From positions 1 to 64,000 of the forward strand of contig CAJTSM010000009.1 of NCBI GenBank assembly GCA_910578935.1: 64,000 nucleotides of DNA. The letters run 5' to 3'. A program made the position numbers and the translations under genes. The notes beneath the pieces were generated by a model. That model searched no databases. It was given only the letters and a program-made list of their open reading frames with translations, and was not told the DNA's origin. This document shows positions 24,430 to 32,475 of this stretch, one piece after another. The first letter of the stretch is position 1. Every line of letters begins with the position of its first letter. The DNA is from an uncultured Oscillibacter sp. (GTDB taxonomy: Bacteria > Bacillota > Clostridia > Oscillospirales > Oscillospiraceae).

Positions 24430-25293
24430 ATGGAAGATTGGAAGGGTCTGCCGGTCACGGCGGAAGATCTGGCGCTCATCAATGGTCTGGCCAAGGCGGA
24501 GTTGACGGCGGAACAGGTGTACGCCTTTACCCTGCGGCTGTGCGACAACGAAGTAGACCGGGATTTCGAGCGCTTCGGAGAGGAGGCGCTGGAGCAGTTG
24601 GGGAAGCTGATGGTGGGCAAGAGCGGTATTTTTGACCACCAGTGGAGCGCCCAGGGGCAGACGGCCCGAATTTACAAGACGGAGGTGGTGCGGGAACCCG
24701 CCGTCCGGACGGAGGCCGGGGACGGGTACTGCTGGCTGAAGGGCTGGGCGTATCTGCTCCGGACGGAGAAGAACGGGGACCTCATTGCGGAGATTGAGGG
24801 AGGCATCAAGAAGGAAGTCAGCGTGGGGTGCAGCGCGGGGCGGAGCATATGCTCCATCTGCGGCGCGGAGAACGGGGAATGCGCGCATGTCCGGGGACAG
24901 GTCTATGACGGCGGGGTATGCTTCATGGAGCTGGGAGATGTGCGGGACGCCTATGAATGGTCTTTTGTGGCGGTGCCCGCCCAGAGGGCGGCGGGGGTGC
25001 TGAAGCGTTTCGGCCAGGATCAGGAAGGGGCGCGCATTCTCCGCAAGGAGGCGGAGCTGGGACGAAAATACCTCAAGGAGCTGCGGCGGGAGGTGGTGCG
25101 CCTGGCCATGCTGGCAGACGACGGACTGGACGGCGGCGTGTTCTCCAAGGCGGCGGAACGCCTGGAGGAACCGGAGCTTTTGGAACTGCGGCGGGCCTAT
25201 GAGGCCCGGGCGGCAAAACGTTTCCCCGCTCCGGTGCAGCTGCGGCGGCGGGATGCCGGAAAGACAGAGGACGCGGAGGCGTTTCTGGTTTGA
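24430..25293 (+). CDS. Probable capsid maturation protease with Cys cluster
   Basis: A 287-residue protein between portal and capsid genes, where prohead proteases lie. The central part (GIFDHQWSAQGQTARIYKTE; then SVGCSAGRS; then AYEWSFVAVPAQR) resembles phage head-maturation proteases, whose last strand reads like EWSFVPVPA. A C-x2-C-x6-C-x-H arrangement at about 141-153 (SICSICGAENGECAH) is unusual and might bind zinc. The catalytic His/Ser cannot be assigned with certainty. The C-terminal third is a charged helix that could act as a scaffold; no separate scaffold gene is seen. Confidence 0.6.
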   Translation: MEDWKGLPVTAEDLALINGLAKAELTAEQVYAFTLRLCDNEVDRDFERFGEEALEQLGKLMVGKSGIFDHQWSAQGQTARIYKTEVVREPAVRTEAGDGYCWLKGWAYLLRTEKNGDLIAEIEGGIKKEVSVGCSAGRSICSICGAENGECAHVRGQVYDGGVCFMELGDVRDAYEWSFVAVPAQRAAGVLKRFGQDQEGARILRKEAELGRKYLKELRREVVRLAMLADDGLDGGVFSKAAERLEEPELLELRRAYEARAAKRFPAPVQLRRRDAGKTEDAEAFLV

Positions 25294-25353
25294 GGGCGGC
25301 AGGGAGCAAAGCCCCGTGCCGGATACCCGGATACATTAAAGGAGGAGAAGAGG

Positions 25354-26394
25354 ATGAGCTATCATTTCGAGAACGTGCGGCTGGAGAAGGGAATGTACGG
25401 CCGCGGCGGGACCAGCTTCACCAAGACGCTGGAGGAGCTGGACCCCAGCGAGCACTACCGGGGAACGGCCCTGGAGGGGCTGGACGCCTTTCAGCGGCAG
25501 CTGAAACGGTTCGACATCCACGTCAAGGGAGCGGACAGCGACCCGGTGGAGAAGTTTTTCCACACTGCCGAGTCCTCGGTGCTGTTTCCGGAGTTTGTGT
25601 CCCGGGTGGTGCGCCAGGGACTGGAGGAGGGAGGCATTCTGCCGGACATCACTGCCACGGTGACGAAATTCGACGGGATGGATTACCGCTCCATCGCCTC
25701 CGTGCCCACGGAGGAGGAGAAAAAGCTGGTCCAGGTGGCGGAGGGAGCCGCGATTCCCGAAACCTCCGTACGGACCCAGGAGAATCTGGTGAAGCTGCGG
25801 AAGCGGGGGCGGATGCTGGTGGCCTCCTATGAGGCCATCCGTTTTCAGCGGCTGGACCTGTTTTCCGTCACTCTGCGGCAGATCGGGGCCTACATAGGAA
25901 AGATGCACCTTCAAGACGCCATCCAGGTTTTGATGGAGGGGGACGGCAACGAGAATCCGGCGGAGGAGGTGAGCCACGGCGGCGAGCTGACCTATAACGC
26001 ACTGCTGGAGTTTTGGAACCGGTTCGATCCCTACACCATGAACACCCTGCTGGTGGGGGGCGACACCATGCTGAAGCTGCTGCGGCTCAAAGAGTTCCAG
26101 AACCCCTTAACAGGGCTGAACTTCCAAGGGACCGGCACGCTGTCCACGCCCTTGGGGGCCAAGCTGCTGCGGACTTCCGCCATGCCCGCCGGAACCATCA
26201 TCGGCCTGGACAGGCGCTATGCCCTGGAGCAGGTCATTGGCGGTGAAGTGACGGTGGAATACGACAAGCTGATTGACCGCCAGCTGGAGCGGGCGGCCAT
26301 TACCTCCATCTCCGGCTTTGCCAAGCTGTTCACCGGCGCGTCCAAGGTGCTGAAACTGGGCGCGGCCGGCGGTGAAACCCAGTCCCAGGGCTGA
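25354..26394 (+). CDS. Phage major capsid protein (HK97 fold)
   Basis: A 346-residue protein following the protease gene, preceded by GGAGGAGAAGAGG. The order and segments such as RLDLFSVTLRQIGAYIGKMH (E-loop/spine region) and the C-terminal domain (AMPAGTIIGLDRRYALEQV) fit HK97-type capsid proteins of PBSX-like elements. The N-terminal 70 residues may be the removable delta domain. It should form the shell; whether DNA is packaged is not known. Confidence 0.82.
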   Translation: MSYHFENVRLEKGMYGRGGTSFTKTLEELDPSEHYRGTALEGLDAFQRQLKRFDIHVKGADSDPVEKFFHTAESSVLFPEFVSRVVRQGLEEGGILPDITATVTKFDGMDYRSIASVPTEEEKKLVQVAEGAAIPETSVRTQENLVKLRKRGRMLVASYEAIRFQRLDLFSVTLRQIGAYIGKMHLQDAIQVLMEGDGNENPAEEVSHGGELTYNALLEFWNRFDPYTMNTLLVGGDTMLKLLRLKEFQNPLTGLNFQGTGTLSTPLGAKLLRTSAMPAGTIIGLDRRYALEQVIGGEVTVEYDKLIDRQLERAAITSISGFAKLFTGASKVLKLGAAGGETQSQG

Positions 26395-26405
26395 CGGGTG
26401 CGGCT

Positions 26406-26762
26406 GTGAGGAAGCGGATTTTGGAACTGGCCCTGGCGGCAGCCGGCGGCGCAGAAGCGGACCGGACGCTGCTGGAACCCCTCTGCGCGGCGGCAGAGCG
26501 GGCCTGGCTGGCCCGTCTCCAGGAAGGGGTGTCGGAAGAGGACTGCGGAGAGGCCCTGCTCTGCGCCGCCGCCTTTACGGCGGCGGCAGACTTGGAGGCG
26601 GAAGGCGGAGGCGTGGCCGCCTTCTCCGCCGGGGACATCTCCGTCCGGCTGCAAAGCGGCGGAGAAAACGCCCGGGCAGCGCGTCTCCGGCAAGCGGCGG
26701 AGCGGCTGATGGAACCCTATGTCCGGGCGGCGGGGCTCTGGGCCCAGGGGGTGGAGGGATGA
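26406..26762 (+). CDS. Head-tail connector protein (gp6-like)
   Basis: A 118-residue, mostly helical protein rich in Ala/Glu, directly after the capsid gene. Its size and position match the adaptor (gp6/gp15-like) that binds the portal ring. The start is GTG 26406; no strong ribosome site is seen, so translation may be coupled to the capsid gene. It ends in an ATGA overlap with the next gene. Assigned by position, not by motif. Confidence 0.6.
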   Translation: MRKRILELALAAAGGAEADRTLLEPLCAAAERAWLARLQEGVSEEDCGEALLCAAAFTAAADLEAEGGGVAAFSAGDISVRLQSGGENARAARLRQAAERLMEPYVRAAGLWAQGVEG

Positions 26763-27073
26763 CCCGCTGGGTGGGGGAAATCCTGCGCCGCTATGGGCAG
26801 GAGGTCACAGTGGAACGGGAGGACCGGACAGAAGCCGTCCGGGCCTTCCTCCAGCCGGTGACGCAGCGCAGTGAGGGCGGACCGGAACCGTTGGCCGCCG
26901 GCGTCCTGGACGGGCGGCTGTGGCTGTATTTGGGAACATCCGCCGTCCAAACCGGAGACGTAGTTTTATGGAACGGGCGGCGGTTCCGGGTGCGGAGCGG
27001 ACGGCCCCATTACATCGGAGCACGGCTCTCCCACTGGCGGGCTGTGCTGGAACGGGCAAGGGAGGCGGAATGA
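26759..27073 (+). CDS. Head-closure / stopper-like protein
   Basis: A 104-residue beta-rich protein (VTVEREDRTEAVRAFLQPVT; VVLWNGRRFRVRSGRPHYIG) at the place of the head-closure protein in PBSX/SPP1-type modules. It should seal the connector before tail joining. It is linked by ATGA overlaps on both sides. Assigned by position and secondary-structure pattern. Confidence 0.6.
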   Translation: MTRWVGEILRRYGQEVTVEREDRTEAVRAFLQPVTQRSEGGPEPLAAGVLDGRLWLYLGTSAVQTGDVVLWNGRRFRVRSGRPHYIGARLSHWRAVLERAREAE

Positions 27074-27567
27074 GGGAACTGCGACAAATCCGGGACGCGG
27101 TGATCTCTGCCCTGCGGACCGAAGGACTGGCGGCGGAGGCCGCTTTTCCGGAAAAATGGGCGGCGGAGCGGAAAACACCTCTGGCCACGGTGGCTGTGGG
27201 AACCGCGGAGGGCCGGGCTCTGGGGTTTGACGGATACCTGGGAGAAATCCGGGGAGAGGACGGCCAGGTTCGGGAGGTTTACGGCAAGCGGCTGGAAGGC
27301 GTCATCACCATAGACCTCCGGGCGGAACGGGCGGCGGACTGTGAGGAGGGCGGCGAAACGGCGGCGGCGCTGCTGGGGAAGCTGCCGGAAGGCATCCGGC
27401 CGGGGGAACTCAGCTGGGAAGCCCTGTCCTGGGAAAAACAGACCGGGCTCTTTCTCCGGAGGGGAACACTCCGGTGCGAAGCGCTGTTCCTGGCGGAAAC
27501 CAGCGGCGGGCCGGAGTTTCTGGACTTTATTTTGAAAGGGGTTTTGCGAAATGAACAGCCTGCATGA
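27070..27567 (+). CDS. Tail-completion / terminator-like protein
   Basis: A 165-residue protein located between the stopper and sheath genes, where the tail terminator or neck protein is normally encoded. It shows an N-terminal helix (RQIRDAVISALRTEG) then beta strands. It overlaps its neighbours by 4 and 17 bases. The function is inferred from gene order only. Confidence 0.55.
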   Translation: MRELRQIRDAVISALRTEGLAAEAAFPEKWAAERKTPLATVAVGTAEGRALGFDGYLGEIRGEDGQVREVYGKRLEGVITIDLRAERAADCEEGGETAAALLGKLPEGIRPGELSWEALSWEKQTGLFLRRGTLRCEALFLAETSGGPEFLDFILKGVLRNEQPA

Positions 27568-28609
27568 GCGGCCGGGGGTCTACTCGGTTTATGATACCTC
27601 CTCAGTCGTGTCCGGAGGGCGGGCCGTCCAGGCCATCGGCGTGGCGGCAAAGGCGGCCCGGGGCGCCGCGGAAAAACCGGTGACGGTGACGGGCTACGCC
27701 GCCGGGGCGGCGGCCTTCGGCGAAGACCAGACGGCGGGGATGAATATTCTTTTGCGCCTGCTGTTTGCAGGCGGCGCCTCCACCGTAACGGCGGTGCGGG
27801 TGGCCGATGAGGGAACCGCGGAGGACTATGAACGCGCCTTTGCGGCGCTGGGGAAAGAAGACGTGCGGGTTCTGGTCTGCGACAGCGGCGACGAAGCTGT
27901 TCAGCAGGCTCTGCGTTCTGCCGTGGAAAGCGCCTCCGCCCTGCGCCGCGAGCGGATCGCCGTGGTGGGCTGTGACGGCGCCGGCGTCACGGAGCTGATT
28001 GCCCGGGCGGAAGCGCTGAACAGCGAGCGCATGGTCCTGGTGGGGCCGGACGCTTTGGACAGCGGGGGAAACCCTTTGTCCGGCGTGTTCGCCGCAGCGG
28101 CGGTGGCCGCCCTGGCCGCGGCGGGCGGCGATCCGGCGGTACCTTTAAACGGCGCGGAATTAAAGGGCCTGGGGGGGCTTTCCCAGGACTATGGAGACAA
28201 CGAAATCGACCTTTTGGTCCGGGGCGGCGTGACGCCGCTGGAGTGCGTGGCGGGAACGGTATCTCCCGTGCGGGGCATCACCACCCGAACCAAGACCGGC
28301 GGCGTCAGCGACCCCTCCTGGCGGGAATTGACCACCACCTTGATCGTAGACGATGTAATTCCCGCCGTGCGCTCCGCCTTGCGGAGCCGGTTCTCCCGGA
28401 GTAAAAACACGGCCCGGAACCGGGCGGCAATCCGGTCCCAGGTGATTGTAGAGCTGGAGAAAAAACTGGCGGCGGAAATTATTGCCGGTTACGACGGCGT
28501 GACGGTAACGGCCTCCGCCGACGATCCCACCGTGTGCCTGGTGGAATTCGGCTTTTCCGTGGCCTATGGGCTGAACCAGGTGAGACTGACCGTACACATC
28601 GAACTATGA
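27551..28609 (+). CDS. Contractile tail sheath protein
   Basis: A 352-residue protein of the sheath family (XkdK-like). The N-terminal strand (ERPGVYSVYDTSS) and the C-terminal domain (NRAAIRSQVIVELEKKLAAE, then LVEFGFSVAYGLNQVRLTV) fit the conserved sheath core that forms the handshake lattice. The variable middle domain is small, as in mini-sheaths. Its presence shows that the tail is contractile. Confidence 0.85.
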   Translation: MNSLHERPGVYSVYDTSSVVSGGRAVQAIGVAAKAARGAAEKPVTVTGYAAGAAAFGEDQTAGMNILLRLLFAGGASTVTAVRVADEGTAEDYERAFAALGKEDVRVLVCDSGDEAVQQALRSAVESASALRRERIAVVGCDGAGVTELIARAEALNSERMVLVGPDALDSGGNPLSGVFAAAAVAALAAAGGDPAVPLNGAELKGLGGLSQDYGDNEIDLLVRGGVTPLECVAGTVSPVRGITTRTKTGGVSDPSWRELTTTLIVDDVIPAVRSALRSRFSRSKNTARNRAAIRSQVIVELEKKLAAEIIAGYDGVTVTASADDPTVCLVEFGFSVAYGLNQVRLTVHIEL

Positions 28610-28628
28610 GAAAGGAGTGTGAACAGCC

Positions 28629-29012
28629 ATGATGGGATTTCCCACCAGCGCCGACATCTATCTGGAGATGGACGGCAGGAAAGTGGCGGTCGTACAAGGC
28701 TACACCGCCAAGGCGTCGAAAACCTCCCAGAGCGTAGAGGCCTTCGGCGAGAGCGAGCCGGTGGCTACCATTGAAGGGCAGAAACGCTATACCCTGGAGC
28801 TGACCCGGCTCTATGTCACGGACAGCGCGGCCTCCGACGGAATCAACTTCTATGACATGGCGGATTTCTCCCTGGTGATCTGCAAGCCGGACCGGCGGGT
28901 TATCTACAGCGGCTGTCAATGGAGCGGCATTCAGGAGGACGGCCAGCTCAACGCCATGGTGGCGGAGAAGATCACCGTGGTGGCGGCAAAGCGGATCGAA
29001 ACTCCGGCATGA
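28629..29012 (+). CDS. Tail tube protein (XkdM-like)
   Basis: A 127-residue protein directly after the sheath gene, with the strand pattern of inner tube proteins (SADIYLEMDGRKVAVVQGYT; KITVVAAKRIETP). AAAGGAG lies 11 bases upstream. Two adjacent ATGs (28629, 28632) are possible starts. It would form the channel inside the sheath. Confidence 0.8.
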   Translation: MMGFPTSADIYLEMDGRKVAVVQGYTAKASKTSQSVEAFGESEPVATIEGQKRYTLELTRLYVTDSAASDGINFYDMADFSLVICKPDRRVIYSGCQWSGIQEDGQLNAMVAEKITVVAAKRIETPA

Positions 29013-29341
29013 GAAATCTCGACGAGCTGCGGCCCCTGACAGTGGGACAGCTGCTGGCACTGTGGCGGGATTGCCGGGAAATTGCCGACCCCCTGGAGCG
29101 GGTACTGCTGTGCAACGGACGCATTTTGGCCAGGTGTTGCTTTTTCCGGGGGAAACCGGTCTACCAGGACGCGGAGGACGCCCTGGAGGACCTGACGGCA
29201 CGGCAGGTGGAAACCCTTCTGCTGCGCCTGGCGGAGGGCGGCGGTCCCTCCGGCCATTTCTCCGGTGAGAGCCGTGGAATTGAGAATCCGGCGTTCGACG
29301 CGGCGCGGTTCCAGGCGTTGCAGGGAGAGGAGCGAACATGA
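29009..29341 (+). CDS. Putative tail assembly chaperone (XkdN/gpG-like)
   Basis: A 110-residue helical protein (LDELRPLTVGQLLALWRDCR) after the tube gene, linked by ATGA overlaps at both ends. Tail assembly chaperones occupy this place and usually precede the tape-measure gene. The pair formed with the next gene recalls gpG/gpT, although no slippery frameshift site is evident here; the second frame has its own ATG. The assignment is positional. Confidence 0.55.
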   Translation: MRNLDELRPLTVGQLLALWRDCREIADPLERVLLCNGRILARCCFFRGKPVYQDAEDALEDLTARQVETLLLRLAEGGGPSGHFSGESRGIENPAFDAARFQALQGEERT

Positions 29342-30051
29342 ACTATCCGGACTGGGAGCTGGAGCGGCAGCGTTTGGCGCTGTGGGCGCTGCTGGGCGGC
29401 GGACAGATTTCGAGTGAAAAGCAGCGGACCCATGCCGCGCTCCGTGCGGCAGAGGAACGTTCCGGCGGACCGGACAGGCGCTCCGCCGGAAAACGCCGGA
29501 AAGACGGGCGTCCAGCAAAGGGAGCCCCGGAGGAATGGGGAATGGTTCCCGAAACCGGGGGGCCCCATTCTTCCGGAGAGAACGGCGGCTCTGCCGGGCC
29601 GCCGGACATGGAGGAAATTCCTACCGGCGGAGGATACGGTCCCCCTGGGCGGGGAGAAGTGGCCCAGCCGGAAAACGCCGCTGTGGAGAAAATCCGAAAC
29701 TCGCCGGAGGAAACGGCGGGCACGACGGCGGAGCGTTTGGGCTTCCCGGAAAAGGCGCATGCGGCGGGGCAAGAGGAGAGCACGCTCAAAGCGGCGGCAC
29801 CCGCCGGGAAAAAACGCTCCGGGACGGACCTTGTTCAGCCGGCCGGCGGCGGAACGCAGCCGGGAATTTTCTTTTCCACGGCACACCCGGCGGGAAACCG
29901 GGTAATCTGGACTCCAAGTTCAGATTACCCGTCCAGTCCCTGGAGCGGCGGAGAAACCGCAGCCCTCCAGGCGGAAGATCACGCCAAAGCCCTGTCCCGG
30001 GCAGTCCAGCGGGACGCCAGACGGTATGACGGCGGTTTTACCATATATTGA
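29338..30051 (+). CDS. Low-complexity Gly/Pro/Glu-rich protein in the tape-measure position
   Basis: A 237-residue protein. The ends look ordered (MNYPDWELERQRLALWALLG at the start; SRAVQRDARRYDGGFTIY at the end), while about 25-190 is disordered, rich in Gly, Pro, Glu, Arg and Ala. It has no long amphipathic helices and no membrane segment, unlike a tape-measure protein, and is much shorter than usual (over 600 residues). If it did set tail length at about 0.15 nm per residue, the tail would be near 35 nm. It begins with an ATGA overlap and is followed by a GC-rich hairpin at 30059-30091. I do not recognise its family. Confidence 0.5.
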   Translation: MNYPDWELERQRLALWALLGGGQISSEKQRTHAALRAAEERSGGPDRRSAGKRRKDGRPAKGAPEEWGMVPETGGPHSSGENGGSAGPPDMEEIPTGGGYGPPGRGEVAQPENAAVEKIRNSPEETAGTTAERLGFPEKAHAAGQEESTLKAAAPAGKKRSGTDLVQPAGGGTQPGIFFSTAHPAGNRVIWTPSSDYPSSPWSGGETAALQAEDHAKALSRAVQRDARRYDGGFTIY

Positions 30052-30058
30052 TGAAAAA

Positions 30059-30091
30059 CCGGGCGGGCCGGGCTAAAGCGCCCCGCCCGGC
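30059..30091 (+). other. GC-rich hairpin between the low-complexity and LysM genes
   Basis: CCGGGCGGG pairs with CCCGCCCGG, eight bases after the stop of the preceding gene. There is no T-tract. It may modulate the ratio of baseplate to tube messages, or be a remnant of a junction where the tape-measure gene was lost. Confidence 0.45.
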
Positions 30092-30107
30092 AGGGGAGGG
30101 ATTGCAC

Positions 30108-30677
30108 ATGCGGCTGGCGCCCATGCGGTTTAAAGAGTTTACATGGCCCCACAATCCGGAGGTGTACACGGTGGAGTACCGGCGGCGCGTCGCCGTTCAC
30201 CAGGTCCCCTTCGGCCCGTGCGTCATGCAGGAGCTGGGGGAGGCTTACCGGGTTTTGAAAGGTGAAGGCGTATTCGCCGGGAGCAACGCCTATGCCCAGT
30301 TTAAAAAACTGGCGGAAGTCTTTCGGTCGGAGGGGCCGGGAATGCTGATTCACCCGGTCTGGCAAATTGAGCGGGCCTATTTCATATCGCTGGAGGCGGC
30401 GGAGGAACCCCTGCCGGACTTTGTGCGCTACCGCTTTGAGTTCTGGGAGGACCGCGGCGGTTACGGCGGCGGACTGAAGGCCGCGGCGGAGAATGACGGA
30501 AGCCCGGCCGGTACAAGCCCGCTTCAAAATACCAGGGTACACACCGTGCGCAAAGGCGACACCCTTTGGGGCATCGCCAGACAATACGGAGTGGATTTGA
30601 CCGCGCTGGTTCGGGCCAATCCTCAGGTTAAAAATCCAAACCTGATCTATCCCGGAGAGGCGGTGAAAATTCCGTGA
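30108..30677 (+). CDS. LysM-containing baseplate/tail protein (XkdP-like)
   Basis: A 189-residue protein with an N-terminal domain of the XkdP kind (MRFKEFTWPHNPEVYTVEYR) and a C-terminal LysM repeat (VRKGDTLWGIARQYGVDLTA, ending LIYPGEAVKIP). In contractile systems it bridges tube and hub. ATG 30108 was chosen for the GGGGAGGG 8 bases upstream. It ends in a GTGA overlap with the hub gene. Confidence 0.85.
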   Translation: MRLAPMRFKEFTWPHNPEVYTVEYRRRVAVHQVPFGPCVMQELGEAYRVLKGEGVFAGSNAYAQFKKLAEVFRSEGPGMLIHPVWQIERAYFISLEAAEEPLPDFVRYRFEFWEDRGGYGGGLKAAAENDGSPAGTSPLQNTRVHTVRKGDTLWGIARQYGVDLTALVRANPQVKNPNLIYPGEAVKIP

Positions 30678-31615
30678 CGGGAACGCTTTACACGGCGGAC
30701 CACCGGGTTTTCCAGCTGCCGCCGCTTTTGAGCTGGCAGGTTGTTCATACGGGAACCGTGCCCTGCGACAGCTTTTCCGTCTCCTTTGCATACCAAGGGG
30801 AAATGGCCCCGGTCTTACGCATGGCGGCGGGCTTTACGGCGGAGCACAACGGGCAGACGGTGCTTCGGGCCATTGTGGACGAATATACGGTGGACCTTGA
30901 CGGCGCCGGCCTGACGGCTGCCGTCCGCGGGCGCGGATACGCCGCCCGGCTGCTGGACAACGAGTCCCGGCCCGTCACTTACAAAAGCGCCACGCTAGGG
31001 GAAATTCTGCGAAACCACGCGGAGCCTTACGGCGTGAGCTGCGAGGAGGCCGCGGACATTCGGGCCAGCTCCGTGTACACCGTGCCGGCGGGAACCAGCC
31101 AGTGGAAGGCGGTGGAAAATTTCTGCCAAACCTATGGGGGATTTTCTCCCCGCTTCAGCCGGGAGGGCCGGCTTCTGGCAGGTCCGGAAAAGGAGGGCCG
31201 GACGATTGCGGTCGGAGCGGGGGACCCGCTGCTCTCCTGCACGCTGCGGGAAGACCATTACGGCGTGTTGACGGAGGCGCTGGTCATTGACAAAACCCGA
31301 AACCAATCCTTCTCCGTAAAAAATCAGGAGATGATCCAAAAGGGCGGCCAGTGCCGCCGGGTCGTCTATACGCCGGGCCAGAGCAGCTGGGCCGCCATGC
31401 GGTACACCGGAGAGTATCAAATCCAGCGGTCAAAGGAAGACGCGTGGTCGGCGGAGATCACCCTTCCGGGAAGTTTCCTGGCCTTTCCGGGGGACCGGGC
31501 CGCCCTATCCCTAGAGCGAATGGGGCTGTCTGGCACCTTTCGGGTAGCGTCGGCAGAAAACCGCTTTGACATCCGGAACGGGGCGACGGCGGCGCTGACG
31601 CTGAAGCCCCTTTAA
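30674..31615 (+). CDS. Phage late control D-like baseplate hub protein (XkdQ type)
   Basis: A 313-residue protein of the gpD/gp27/VgrG-hub fold that forms the trimeric hub beneath the tube. Start GTG 30674 overlaps the previous stop. Segments such as SFSVSFAYQGE and VRGRGYAARLLDNESRPVTY, and the mid-protein TLGEILRNHAEPYGV, fit the XkdQ family. No fused lysozyme domain is present, so no wall-cutting activity is visible. Confidence 0.8.
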   Translation: MTGTLYTADHRVFQLPPLLSWQVVHTGTVPCDSFSVSFAYQGEMAPVLRMAAGFTAEHNGQTVLRAIVDEYTVDLDGAGLTAAVRGRGYAARLLDNESRPVTYKSATLGEILRNHAEPYGVSCEEAADIRASSVYTVPAGTSQWKAVENFCQTYGGFSPRFSREGRLLAGPEKEGRTIAVGAGDPLLSCTLREDHYGVLTEALVIDKTRNQSFSVKNQEMIQKGGQCRRVVYTPGQSSWAAMRYTGEYQIQRSKEDAWSAEITLPGSFLAFPGDRAALSLERMGLSGTFRVASAENRFDIRNGATAALTLKPL

Positions 31616-31696
31616 GGAAGCGCTGGTGAAATCAACATACCGGATTTATTCCGCGATTTCTTCAATACAAATACACATGGATGGGAGGGATTCTTT

Positions 31697-32092
31697 ATGT
31701 GGCTTTCCAAACAGATGAAACCGGCCGTCCCCACATCCGACGCGGACTTGGGAGTCACCACCATCAGCGGAAAACAGGTGGGCGTCGTGACCAGGGGGGA
31801 GGTGCGGGACCTGCCGGTCTATGGTCCCGGCGGCTATCTTTGGACCCCGGCCAGCGGTACGGCGGTACTGGTGGTGAAAGGCGGCCCCGGAGGCGAAGAG
31901 CAGTGCGTAGCCGGGGCCCGTCCCCCCGAAGGGGCAAAGCAGATCGAACCGGGAGAGGTCTATATCTACGGCCCCGGCGGAAACTCGCTGTACCTGCGCC
32001 GGGACGGCAGCGTGGAAATCCGGGGAGGCAAGGTGTCCATTGACGGCCAGTTGACTGTCAATGGACGCCTCTGGGAACCCTCCCGGCAGTGA
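31697..32092 (+). CDS. Baseplate spike protein (gpV-like OB domain)
   Basis: A 131-residue protein. The OB-fold core (VGVVTRGEVRDLPVYGPGGY) is followed by a short beta-helix-like end (NSLYLRRDGSVEIRGGKVSI). It would form the membrane-piercing tip below the hub. GGGAGGG lies 7 bases before the ATG. The 81 bases upstream are more AT-rich than the rest of the module and contain no recognised signal. Confidence 0.72.
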   Translation: MWLSKQMKPAVPTSDADLGVTTISGKQVGVVTRGEVRDLPVYGPGGYLWTPASGTAVLVVKGGPGGEEQCVAGARPPEGAKQIEPGEVYIYGPGGNSLYLRRDGSVEIRGGKVSIDGQLTVNGRLWEPSRQ

Positions 32093-32104
32093 CGGAGGGC
32101 ACAA

Positions 32105-32455
32105 ATGGAACTGGAGCTGAAAAACGGGGATTACGTTGCCGACGGCGTAGGAGGACTGCGGCGGCTTCAAGGCCGGGAGGCCCTCTTACAGCGGGTGCTC
32201 TTCCGCCTGACGGCCAAAAAAGGCAGTTTCCCCTTTTGGGAGGGACTGGGGAGCCGCCTGTGGACGCTGGGCCGGGTCCCCGCCCCGGAACGGCAGTCCG
32301 CCGCCCGGCAGTATGTGGCGGAGGCGCTGTCTGCGGAACCGGTGACCGTGGAGGATGTGACCCTGGCACAAAGCCAGGCCGGAGCGGCTGTGGTAACCGT
32401 GCGGCTGCGCTATGAGGGAGAATCCCTGCCAGTTGCGGTGGAGATTCTCCCGTAA
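32105..32455 (+). CDS. Baseplate wedge protein, gp25/W-like (XkdS type)
   Basis: A 116-residue protein with the gp25-like pattern: a strand pair, then LLQRVLFRLTAKKGSFPFWE followed by GLGSRL, and a final strand set (VTVRLRYEGESLPVAVEIL). gp25-type proteins nucleate the sheath at the baseplate. Position before baseplate J supports this. Confidence 0.75.
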   Translation: MELELKNGDYVADGVGGLRRLQGREALLQRVLFRLTAKKGSFPFWEGLGSRLWTLGRVPAPERQSAARQYVAEALSAEPVTVEDVTLAQSQAGAAVVTVRLRYEGESLPVAVEILP

Positions 32456-32475
32456 AGCAAAAAGGGGGAATTCAC

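Noticed and set aside
29009..30051. Programmed frameshift joining the chaperone and the following frame
   Set aside because: The second frame has its own ATG overlapping the first stop (ATGA) and there is no clear slippery heptamer.
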